NCBI RefSeq assembly: GCF_006547065.1 | Contig: NZ_CP041243.1 | Location: 1,565,001-1,629,000, forward strand | DNA length: 64,000 bases | Direction of reading: 5' to 3' | Source of the DNA: Brevundimonas sp. M20 | Lineage (GTDB): Bacteria; Pseudomonadota; Alphaproteobacteria; Caulobacterales; Caulobacteraceae | In this document: one piece after another, positions 28,842-35,937 of the stretch | Position numbering within the stretch: position 1 is the first letter of the stretch | Layout of the letters: every line of letters begins with the position of its first letter | The notes under the pieces: generated by a model | Database searches by the model: none | Told to the model about the DNA's origin: nothing | What the model saw: only the letters and a program-made list of their open reading frames with translations | Program-made: the position numbers and the translations under genes

Positions 28842-29720
28842 GTGACCGATTTTCCGACCTCGAATTCCCGACGCAAGAAGCGCGGGCCGACGGGCTTCGC
28901 CGGGCCGGTGTTCGGGGCGATCGCCGTCTTCCTGTGGGCCTTCATCTTCTCGGTCAGCCAGTCCTTCACCAAGGTGACGGGCACGGCCAACATGCCGGTC
29001 GATCTGGCGCTGGGCGTCGGCGTGGGTCTGGTCGGCGGCCTGCTGGGCGCGGCGCTGGTCTGGGCGCTGCTGTATTTCGTGCTGGGACGCAGGCACACCT
29101 CCGGCGGCCTGACGCTGCTGGCGATCCTGGCGGGGATCGCGGTGGTCGGCGCCGTGCCCGCCTCCGGCTTCCGCGTGGTCGGGGCCGGGATGATGGCCGA
29201 ACAGAAGGCCATGGATGAGGTCCGCCAGCGCGTCGAGGCGCGCCGGGAGGCGCTGTCCGACCGGATGTGGGACGAGCGCGCGGCCATCGTTCAGGAGGAC
29301 TTCTTCGAATCCGGCGCTCTGGCCGAGCGGGGCGGTCTGGCCCGCGCCCGCGGCAAGGTCCGTGACCTGCGCGAGATGATGGTCAAGGCGCAGGCGGACG
29401 ATGAGCAACTGCGCGTCCAGGCCCGCGCCGAGATCGGTCAACTGCCCGTGTCCGGCCCCCGTCGTGCACAGATGCTCAGGGCGTTCGAGCAGGGCGTCGC
29501 CAGCGAGAAGGAAGACACCCAAGTCAGTCTTGAACTCAGCACCATGATGTTCGACGAGATGGACGCTCAGCTCGATATTCTGGAGCGCCGTCGCTGGGTG
29601 GTGGAGTACGGCCAGATCGCTTTCACCAGCCTGTCGGACATGAACGACTTCAACACCCGGGCCCGCCGGATTCAGGAGATTTCGGCGGAGCTGGACGCGA
29701 TGGCCCGGCGTCGGCCGTGA
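28842..29720 (+). CDS. Two-pass membrane protein with long coiled coil, unknown function
   Basis: A 292-residue protein. A basic N-terminus (SNSRRKKRG) precedes membrane helices at about residues 20-38, 48-72 and 82-105 (the last two flank GRRHTSGG). Residues 115-285 are highly charged and helical (EVRQRVEARREALSDRMWDE, LREMMVKAQADDEQLRV), suggesting a coiled coil in one compartment. The start is GTG at 28842, chosen because it removes a stretch overlapping the recO promoter. No family is recognised. It reads away from recO. Confidence 0.6.
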   Translation: MTDFPTSNSRRKKRGPTGFAGPVFGAIAVFLWAFIFSVSQSFTKVTGTANMPVDLALGVGVGLVGGLLGAALVWALLYFVLGRRHTSGGLTLLAILAGIAVVGAVPASGFRVVGAGMMAEQKAMDEVRQRVEARREALSDRMWDERAAIVQEDFFESGALAERGGLARARGKVRDLREMMVKAQADDEQLRVQARAEIGQLPVSGPRRAQMLRAFEQGVASEKEDTQVSLELSTMMFDEMDAQLDILERRRWVVEYGQIAFTSLSDMNDFNTRARRIQEISAELDAMARRRP

Positions 29721-29736
29721 TCCGTCGCTGACCTGC

Positions 29737-29752
29737 TTTTTTTTGGGGGGGG
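29737..29752. repeat. Homopolymer tract T8-G8 between convergent genes
   Basis: Eight T followed by eight G, ending right at the reverse-strand stop codon TAG (29753-29755). It is non-coding in both flanking genes. It could vary in length by slippage. Confidence 0.9.
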
Positions 29753-30232
29753 CTAGTTCTCGCCGCCCACCACCTCGACTACGGCGCGCGCCTTGTCGTT
29801 GGGGATGGTGAAGCTGAGGACGTACTGTTCGATCTTCCAGCCGTCTTCGGTCAGGCGCAGCACGCCGGAGCCGCGGGTGACGCCGTAGCTGGCGTTGTCC
29901 AGCACCTCGTCAAACCAGGCGAGGCAGCGGCAGTCGATGGGCGCGATGGTGATGACCCGGTCGCGAGGGGTGTAGGTCCAGCCGCGCCCCTGAGCGAAGT
30001 AGGGCTCGGTATAGGCGCGGAACTCCGCCAGCGACCAACGCTCGGTCGCATCCGTGCCGATGAAGCGGGCGTCGGGCGTGAACAGGGCGAAATAGGCGGT
30101 AGTGTCCGCGGCGGTCGATGCGACGTTCAACTGGTCCAGCACCTCACCGATCTCGGCCTGCGCATCCTGCGCCTGCACGGCGGGGGCGCTCAGCAGGGTC
30201 AGGGCGGCTGCGGCGACGGCGATGGCTTTCAT
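29753..30232 (-). CDS. Secreted SnoaL/NTF2-like protein
   Basis: A 159-residue protein. The first 21 residues are a Sec signal peptide (KAIAVAAAALTLLSAPAVQAQ, cleavage likely after AQA). The mature part has the NTF2-like pattern of an N-terminal helix (IGEVLDQLNVASTAADTTAYFALF), then FTPDARFIGTDATERWS and a beta-rich C-terminal half with GWKIEQYVLSF. Such SnoaL_3-type proteins have no fixed activity. The ATG at 30232 was preferred because the signal peptide then starts properly. No obvious operon partner. Confidence 0.7.
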   Translation of the reverse strand: MKAIAVAAAALTLLSAPAVQAQDAQAEIGEVLDQLNVASTAADTTAYFALFTPDARFIGTDATERWSLAEFRAYTEPYFAQGRGWTYTPRDRVITIAPIDCRCLAWFDEVLDNASYGVTRGSGVLRLTEDGWKIEQYVLSFTIPNDKARAVVEVVGGEN

Positions 30233-30446
30233 GGTTCGATCTCCCCTTGTGCCGTACATGATTACCCCTCCCCGTCCGATTGTCGCGTGCGAACACAGGC
30301 ATCATCGCCATTGCGCTCACCCCGGTTGTCGCGAAGCACGGGAGCCGCATCTCCCGCCGGAGGCCCGTATGGGCGCCGGCGGTTCAAAAGACCGGCTCGA
30401 TGCGTGCGTAAGCGCCGAGGCCCCTCGCGGGTGGTCTCGATCTTTA

Positions 30447-30502
30447 TTTAACCTGATGGTTGACAATGAGGTGCATCGGGCGCATTTAACTTATCGGTTA
30501 TA
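30447..30502 (+). promoter_or_regulatory. Promoter with two ArsR-type operator-like sites
   Basis: A -35 box TTGACA (30460-30465) is followed by a 17-18-base spacer and a -10-like ATTTAA (30484-30489). Two related sites, TTTAAC-N6-GTT at 30447-30461 (AACCTGATGGTT) and at 30485-30499 (AACTTATCGGTT), are spaced 38 bases apart; the first touches the -35, the second overlaps the -10 and start. This placement suits autorepression by the downstream ArsR-family protein. The remainder of 30233-30446 contains no recognised gene. Confidence 0.55.
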
Positions 30503-30516
30503 TATAAAGACGCCTG

Positions 30517-30867
30517 ATGGACACCGACCTTCTCTCTGCCCGTTTCGCCGCCCTGGCTGATCCGACCCGTCGGGCCATCCTCGCGCGGCTGACCGAAGGC
30601 GAAGCGAGCGTGAACCAGCTCGCCGAGCCGTTCGACATGAGCCTTCCGGCCGTGTCGAAGCATCTCAAGGTGCTGGAGAAGGCCGGGCTGATCAGCCGGG
30701 GCAAGGAAGCCCAATGGCGTCCCGCGCGCCTCGAACCGGAAGCGTTGAAGACCGTCGCCGACTGGCTTGAGCACTATCGCCGGTACTGGGAGGCCAGCTT
30801 CGACCGCCTCGACGCCTACCTCCAGAAAATCCAGAAGGGAGACTCCTCCAATGGCCCAGGACACTGA
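30517..30867 (+). CDS. ArsR-family winged-helix regulator
   Basis: A 116-residue regulator. DLLSARFAALADPTRRAILARL and EGEASVNQLAEPFDMSLPAVSKHLKVLEKAGLISR form the winged helix, with recognition helix LPAVSKHLKVLE. No metal-binding cysteine pairs of the arsenic or zinc sensors are present, so it is of the group linked to SRPBCC proteins. Its 3' end overlaps the next SRPBCC gene by 17 bases, which indicates a coupled operon. It probably controls its own promoter at 30447-30502. Confidence 0.9.
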   Translation: MDTDLLSARFAALADPTRRAILARLTEGEASVNQLAEPFDMSLPAVSKHLKVLEKAGLISRGKEAQWRPARLEPEALKTVADWLEHYRRYWEASFDRLDAYLQKIQKGDSSNGPGH

Positions 30868-31354
30868 AAACAATCCCTGTCACACCGACGGCGAGGCGCA
30901 TGAGCACGCCCTGACCCTGCGTCGCGTGATCGATGCGACGCCCGAACAGATCTGGAAGGCGTGGATGACGCCGGAAATTCTGCAGCAGTGGTTCGTGCCG
31001 CGTCCGTGGACCCTGTCGGACGTGAAGATCGACCCGCGTCCGGGCGGGGTGTTCAACTTCGTCATGCATGGCCCGGACGGCGAAACCATGCCCAACCGCG
31101 GCATCTTCCTGCACGTCGAGCCGGGCAAGCGCTGGATCACGACCGACGCCCTGACACCGGACTGGAAGCCCGCCGGACAGCCGTTCATGGTGGGGACCGT
31201 CGAACTGACCCCGACCGCCGACGGTCGGACCGAATATGTCGCCACCGCCCGGCACTGGAACGCCGAGACGATGAAACAGCACGAGGCCATGGGCTTCCAC
31301 GAAGGCTGGGGGACCTGCGCCGATCAGCTGGCCGAACTGCTGAAGACCCACTGA
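30851..31354 (+). CDS. SRPBCC (AHSA1-like) protein
   Basis: A 167-residue START/Bet v 1-fold protein. A polar N-terminus is followed by LTLRRVIDATPEQIWKAWMTPEILQQWFVP, the usual AHSA1 domain start, and the end MGFHEGWGTCADQLAEL. These proteins bind hydrophobic ligands in a deep pocket. Start is the ATG at 30851, inside the arsR gene in another frame, with GGGAGACTCC upstream. Role in this operon is not known. Confidence 0.85.
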   Translation: MAQDTENNPCHTDGEAHEHALTLRRVIDATPEQIWKAWMTPEILQQWFVPRPWTLSDVKIDPRPGGVFNFVMHGPDGETMPNRGIFLHVEPGKRWITTDALTPDWKPAGQPFMVGTVELTPTADGRTEYVATARHWNAETMKQHEAMGFHEGWGTCADQLAELLKTH

Positions 31355-31370
31355 GCGAGCGGACGCCTCC

Positions 31371-31847
31371 ATGAGCCTGACACAAGCCGAGACGTCCCGC
31401 CCGACCCTGAACATGCGACGCGTGTTCGATGCGCCCCGTGCGCTGGTCTGGCGGGCGTGGACCAATCCGGAAGCGATGGTCCTGTGGCTGGGTCCGGTCG
31501 AGTGGCCGGCGGTCAGCGTGACCCAGGACCTGCGGGTCGGCGGCGAATGGAGGGCCTGCCTGCGTTCGCCGGATACCGGGCAGGACCTCTGGCAGGGTGG
31601 CGTCTATCGCGAGATCGCGCCGCCCGAGCGGCTGGTCTTCACCTTCAAATGGGACGAGTCCCACGAGGACGGGCCGCCGGTCGACACGCTGGTCACCATG
31701 GTCCTGACCGAGACAGAGGACGGGCGCACCCGGATGGACTTCACCCACGAGGGCCTGAAGTCCGAACAGAGCCTGACCGGCCACAAGCATGGCTGGAACA
31801 GCACCGCTGACCGGCTGGAGGCCTGGCTGGCGGCCAACAAGAGCTGA
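31371..31847 (+). CDS. SRPBCC (AHSA1-like) protein, second copy
   Basis: A 158-residue protein related to the preceding one. It begins LNMRRVFDAPRALVWRAWTNPEAMVLWLGP and ends SEQSLTGHKHGWNSTADRLEAWL, the same fold and ends, indicating an old tandem duplication. It starts 16 bases after the previous stop. Paired SRPBCC genes behind an ArsR regulator are a common arrangement; ligand unknown. Confidence 0.85.
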   Translation: MSLTQAETSRPTLNMRRVFDAPRALVWRAWTNPEAMVLWLGPVEWPAVSVTQDLRVGGEWRACLRSPDTGQDLWQGGVYREIAPPERLVFTFKWDESHEDGPPVDTLVTMVLTETEDGRTRMDFTHEGLKSEQSLTGHKHGWNSTADRLEAWLAANKS

Positions 31848-31871
31848 CAAGAACCACAGGGAGAGACGACC

Positions 31872-32315
31872 ATGAAGATCGTGACGAGCCTGAGTTTCAA
31901 GGGAGAATGCCGCGAGGCGTTCGATTTCTACGCCAAGGTTTTGGGCGGCAAGGTGACGGCAGCCTATCCGTTCGGCGATGGACCGCCGGACATGCCCGTG
32001 GACGCGAAATACAAGGATTGGCTGATGCATTGCTGGCTGGATGTCGGCGACCAGTCGATCATGGGCGCGGACATTCCGCCGGAGTTCGGCCCGAACATCG
32101 ACAAGCCGAAGAACGGCTTTGACGTCACCCTGCACACCGGGGACGCAGCCCAGGCGAAGGCGTGGTTCGACGCCCTGTCGGAGGGCGGCGCGGTGCATAT
32201 GCCTTTTGGCGAAACCTTCTGGTCGCCGGGCTACGGTAATCTGGTCGACCGGTTCGGCATCCCGTGGATGGTCAACACGATCCCGGCCGAGGGATGGGCG
32301 CCTTCGGCGGCCTGA
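31872..32315 (+). CDS. VOC family protein (PhnB-like)
   Basis: A 147-residue protein of two beta-alpha-beta-beta-beta modules. SLSFKGECREAFDFYAKVLGGKV and the end GFDVTLHTGDAAQAKAWFDAL...GGAVHMPFGETFWSPGYGNLVDRFGIPWMVN follow the PhnB/glyoxalase pattern. It may bind a metal or small molecule; no catalysis is proven for such members. AGGGAGAG lies upstream of the ATG. It is the last intact gene of the ArsR operon and is followed by a terminator. Confidence 0.87.
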   Translation: MKIVTSLSFKGECREAFDFYAKVLGGKVTAAYPFGDGPPDMPVDAKYKDWLMHCWLDVGDQSIMGADIPPEFGPNIDKPKNGFDVTLHTGDAAQAKAWFDALSEGGAVHMPFGETFWSPGYGNLVDRFGIPWMVNTIPAEGWAPSAA

Positions 32316-32329
32316 CAAGGGATGCAACA

Positions 32330-32354
32330 GGGCCGCCCCAGTGGGCGGCCCTTT
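32330..32354 (+). terminator. Intrinsic terminator after the VOC gene
   Basis: Perfect 9-bp stem GGGCCGCCC (32330-32338) and GGGCGGCCC (32343-32351) with loop CAGT, followed by TTT. It separates the ArsR operon from the broken RibD-like gene 15 bases further on. Confidence 0.8.
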
Positions 32355-32368
32355 GATCGCGGAGACCG

Positions 32369-33037
32369 ATGATGCGCACGATCCGACTGGCCAGCTTCAT
32401 CTCCATCGACGGCGTCATGCAGGGACCGGGCGGTCCGCAGGAGGACACGACCGGGGGCTTCGCCTTCGGCGGCTAGGTCTGGCCTCATTTTGATGAGGCG
32501 GCGGGCGGCCTGATGGGCGAGGCCATGGGCGACGGCTACGACCTGCTGCTGGGGCGGCGGACATATGAAATCTTCGCCGCCTACTGGCCGACCATGGACG
32601 ATGAGATCGGCCGCACTTTCAACGCCATCAACAAATACGTCGCCGCCGGGCCTGACACGCCGATGACCTGGGCTCACAGCCACCGGCTGGAGGGGGATGT
32701 GGTCGAGGCTGTGCGGGCGCTCAAGGCGACGGACGGGCGTGACCTGTTGATCCAGGGGTCCAGCGAGCTGGTGCAGACCTTGCTGGCGGAGGGGCTGATC
32801 GACGAACTGGCCACCCTCACCTTCCCGATCATGCTGGGGCGCGGCAAGCGACTGTTCGACGGGTCAGCGAGCCCGCGCAGCTGGGCGCTGGAAAAGAGCG
32901 TTCAATCCGCGACCGGCGTGGTCGTGAATCGCTACCGGCTGGCGGGCGATGTTGAGACCGGCAGCTTCGCCGAACAGGAGCCCGGCCCCGCCGAACTGGC
33001 GCGCCGGGACCGGTGGGCGCGCGAGGATCGTGGCTAG
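32369..33037 (+). pseudogene. RibD-C/dihydrofolate-reductase-like gene interrupted by an amber codon
   Basis: One frame of 223 codons encodes a dihydrofolate-reductase-like protein of the YyaP/YwjB group: start [19 protein letters not shown], then LLLGRRTYEIFAAYWP, DLLIQGSSELVQTLL and LIDELATLTFPIMLGRGKRLF. Codon 36 is TAG (32474-32476) in the context GGFAFGG-stop-VWPHFDEA, where related proteins have Trp (TGG), so a single G-to-A change explains it. Translation could restart at ATG 32513, losing the first 48 residues including a beta strand of the fold. No other disruption is seen, so the mutation looks recent, unless the base call is wrong. Confidence 0.8.
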
Positions 33038-34263
33038 CGGGCGACCGTTCTGGGGAAATCCCGGCCCAGGGCCTCGGCCATGCCTTGCTGGGACAGCAGG
33101 AAGACCGCTTCGCGCTGGTGGTAGTTGTTGGACAGGACGATGACGGTCACATCCTGATCCGGCTGATAGGTCATCAGATTGCGGAAACCGGACCAACTTC
33201 CGGTGTGGAATATCTGGTTGTCCTCGAATTCGGGCCGAACCTGCCGCCCCAGCGCCTTCTCATAGATGCCGTAGCCCCAGAGCCGACGGGGCTTGCCACG
33301 CTCGTCGGGCGTGTCTTGCGGCGCGTGATCGGCGATCATCTGGCGATAGCTGTCCGGCGACAGGACATGGCCGTGGTGCAGGGCGCGCTGCCAGATCAGC
33401 AGGTCGTCCAGCGTCGAATACAGGGCGCCCGCCGCGTAGACGATGCTGACGTTGGCGTTCGGTTGCGGCGTCACGCCCCCGGCCAGATTGGCGTAGCCCA
33501 TGGCCATGTCGGCGCCGCCGTCGTCATAACCTGTGTCGGTCATGCCCAACGGCCTGAAGAAGGCCTGCTGAAGATAGTCATGCAGACCCATGCCGGTGAT
33601 CTTTTCGACCACGGCGCCCAGCAGGTTGAAGCCCGCGTTGTCGTACCGAACCTTCGTGCCCGGCGCGAACTGGAGGCCGTAGCGCATGGAATCCGCAGTC
33701 AGTTCCTCCGGCGTTGCGGGGGTCACACGGCGCAGGCCCCAGCCCGGTCGGGCCATCAGGTCCGGGATGCCGGAAGTGTGGGACAGCAGATGGTGTAGCC
33801 GGATCGGCGCCCAGGCCGCGGGACATGGCTGGATGTATTTGCAGACCGGGTCGTTGACCGACAGCCTGCCCTCGTCCTGCAGGCGCAGGATGGCGGCGGC
33901 GGTGAACTGCTTGCTGACGGAGGCCAGGCGGAAACGGGTGTTCAGCGCCATCGGCTTGTCGAGGCTGCGGTTCGCCCAGCCGTGAACCTGACGGAACAGA
34001 ACCTCGTCACCCTTGGCGACCAGAACGCCGCCGCTGAACTGGCCGGAGGCGCCCCAGCGGTCCAGTTGCGCCTTCAGGTCCGGCAGACGCTCCACCACCT
34101 CGACCGGCGGACGGGGCGGCAGGGGATCAGGCGCGGCCTCGGCGATCTGCGGCGTGCGCACCGTACCCCAGGCGATCAGCCCGATGACGGTGAGCAGCAG
34201 CAGAGCCAGAAAGCCGAGAGCCAGCCGGGGATGGTTCCCGGCGCGACGGGGGACGTTGAACAC
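33034..34263 (-). CDS. Serine hydrolase, class C beta-lactamase/PBP-like
   Basis: A 409-residue protein anchored by one membrane helix at about residues 14-33. The penicillin-binding fold motifs are S115-V-S-K118 (FRLASVSKQF), Y207-D-N209 (VRYDNAGFNLLG) and HTGSW near 372. The central LHHLLSHTSGIPDL is typical of the class C/esterase group. It could be a D-aminopeptidase, esterase or peptidoglycan hydrolase; the motif set does not show real beta-lactamase activity. Its stop overlaps the stop of the broken gene by 4 bases. era follows upstream with a 13-base gap. Confidence 0.85.
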   Translation of the reverse strand: MFNVPRRAGNHPRLALGFLALLLLTVIGLIAWGTVRTPQIAEAAPDPLPPRPPVEVVERLPDLKAQLDRWGASGQFSGGVLVAKGDEVLFRQVHGWANRSLDKPMALNTRFRLASVSKQFTAAAILRLQDEGRLSVNDPVCKYIQPCPAAWAPIRLHHLLSHTSGIPDLMARPGWGLRRVTPATPEELTADSMRYGLQFAPGTKVRYDNAGFNLLGAVVEKITGMGLHDYLQQAFFRPLGMTDTGYDDGGADMAMGYANLAGGVTPQPNANVSIVYAAGALYSTLDDLLIWQRALHHGHVLSPDSYRQMIADHAPQDTPDERGKPRRLWGYGIYEKALGRQVRPEFEDNQIFHTGSWSGFRNLMTYQPDQDVTVIVLSNNYHQREAVFLLSQQGMAEALGRDFPRTVAR

Positions 34264-34276
34264 CGAACGCGAACTC

Positions 34277-35224
34277 TTAGACGTCGTAGTCCAGCCCGAA
34301 CTGGGCGTAGAGGGCGCGGCTGTCCTGCCATTTGGGGTCGACCTTCACGGTCAGGAACAGGTGCACCTGCCGGTCCAGCAGTTCGTTCAGTTCCTCTCGC
34401 GCCTTCTGGCCGATCCATTTCAGGGTCTGGCCGCCCTTGCCCAGCACGATGGGGCGCTGGCTTTCGCGCTCCACATAGATGGTCTGCTCGATCCGGACCG
34501 ATCCGTCGGCGCGGTCCTCGAACGAGGTGGTCTCGACCGCCGCCGAATAGGGCAGTTCCTCGTGGACGCGCAGGTAGACCTTCTCGCGGGTGATTTCGGC
34601 GGCCAGAACGCGCATTGGCACGTCGGCGGACTGGTCCTCGGGATAGAGCCACGGTCCGGCGGGCATGGCCTCGGCCAACCGCTTGCCCAGATCGTCCACG
34701 CCGTCGCCGCTGAGGGCCGAGATCATGAAGACCTCGCTGTAGACGCCCGTCTCATACAGCGAATGCGACAGGGCCAGCAGGGTGTCGCGGCGCATGCCGT
34801 CGATCTTGTTCAGCGTCAGGATGACCTGCTTTCCGGCCTCCTTGAGCGCGGCGATGATGGTCTCGGTGTCCTCGGCCGAGCGGCGGTCAGCGGCCGTGCC
34901 GTCCTTGCCTTCGGCGGCGATGTGCGAGGCCGCGTCGATCAGGTGGACGACCACGTCCGCGTCATCGGCGCCGCCCCAGGCCGAGGCGACCATAGCGCGG
35001 TCCAGACGGCGGCGCGGGCTGAAGATGCCGGGGGTGTCGACCAGCACGATCTGGGCGTCGCCGTAGATGGCGATGCCGCGCACCGGGAAGCGCGTGGTCT
35101 GCACCTTCTGGGTGACGATCGAGACCTTGGTCCCGGTCAGGCGATTGACCAGCGTGGACTTGCCCGCGTTGGGAGCGCCGATGATGGCGGCGAAGCCGGC
35201 ATGCTGGTTCTGGAGATCGGTCAA
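34277..35224 (-). CDS. era: GTPase Era
   Basis: A 315-residue Ras-like GTPase with G1 GAPNAGKSTLVNRLTG, G3 DTPGI and G4 TLNKID, and the C-terminal KH domain including ERESQRPIVLGKGGQTLKWIG, which binds the 3' end of 16S rRNA. Era matures the 30S subunit. It starts at TTG 35224, sharing 4 bases with the end of rnc; no better start is visible. rnc-era coupling is widely conserved. Confidence 0.95.
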   Translation of the reverse strand: MTDLQNQHAGFAAIIGAPNAGKSTLVNRLTGTKVSIVTQKVQTTRFPVRGIAIYGDAQIVLVDTPGIFSPRRRLDRAMVASAWGGADDADVVVHLIDAASHIAAEGKDGTAADRRSAEDTETIIAALKEAGKQVILTLNKIDGMRRDTLLALSHSLYETGVYSEVFMISALSGDGVDDLGKRLAEAMPAGPWLYPEDQSADVPMRVLAAEITREKVYLRVHEELPYSAAVETTSFEDRADGSVRIEQTIYVERESQRPIVLGKGGQTLKWIGQKAREELNELLDRQVHLFLTVKVDPKWQDSRALYAQFGLDYDV

Positions 35225-35937
35225 ATCACGCCTTCACGTTGGAGAAGGGCCGTCGCGGCCGCTTTCTCCGCGTCCTGACGTGATCGCCCCTGTGCGGTCA
35301 AGGGCGGATATCCGGCTACGCTTGCTTCGACCGTGAATGTCGGGGCGTGGTCCGAGCCTGTTCGCTCGACAATTCGGTAGGTCGGAAGCGCCCGCCCCTG
35401 CCCCAGCGCCCACTCCTGAAGCGCGGATTTGGGGTTGGTCAGGGCCTTTTTTGGGGTGGCCGCGAACTCGGGCTGCCACGCGTGGTCGAAGACCTGCCGG
35501 GCCGCCTCGATCCCGCCGTCCAGCCAGACGGCGGCGAGGATGGCCTCCATGGCGTCGCCCAGAACGCCCTCACGGCGGCGCCCGCCCTGTTTCGCTTCGC
35601 CCGGCGACAGGCGCATGGCGGGGCCGACATCCAGCCGTTCGGCGACGCGGGCGCAAGCGGCCTTGTCGACAAGGGCGTGCAGGCGGGCGGACATGTCGCC
35701 CTCGTCGGCCTCGGGGAAATCGCGCATCAGTCGGTCGGCGACCAGCAGACCCAGCACCCGGTCGCCCAGGAACTCCATCCGCTGATTGTCGATGAAAGGC
35801 CGGCCGCGCGCATCACGCTCGGCGCCCTCGCCCACGCTGGCGTGGGTCAGGGCCTGCTCCAGCAGGCTCCGATCCCTGAAGTCATGGCCGAGGTTGCGCG
35901 TGAGCGCACGAACAGCCTCGGCCCGTCTGTCTGTCAT
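35221..35937 (-). CDS. rnc: Ribonuclease III
   Basis: A 238-residue double-strand RNA endonuclease. The signature is DNQRMEFLGDRVLGLLVADRL near residue 50 (usually NERLEFLGD), with catalytic Glu and Asp, and the second acid pair in GVLGDAMEAILAAVWLDGG. The dsRNA-binding domain occupies about 160-235 (KSALQEWALGQGRALPTY to DAEKAAATALL). It processes rRNA and mRNA. The ATG at 35937 overlaps the lepB stop (TGATG); an in-frame extension upstream lies inside lepB and was rejected. Confidence 0.95.
   Translation of the reverse strand: MTDRRAEAVRALTRNLGHDFRDRSLLEQALTHASVGEGAERDARGRPFIDNQRMEFLGDRVLGLLVADRLMRDFPEADEGDMSARLHALVDKAACARVAERLDVGPAMRLSPGEAKQGGRRREGVLGDAMEAILAAVWLDGGIEAARQVFDHAWQPEFAATPKKALTNPKSALQEWALGQGRALPTYRIVERTGSDHAPTFTVEASVAGYPPLTAQGRSRQDAEKAAATALLQREGVI

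Noticed and set aside
32474-32476. Amber codon read as pyrrolysine or other programmed recoding
   Set aside because: The residue expected in the family is Trp, the surrounding sequence shows no special recoding signal, and no pyrrolysine genes are nearby. A simple G-to-A change is enough.
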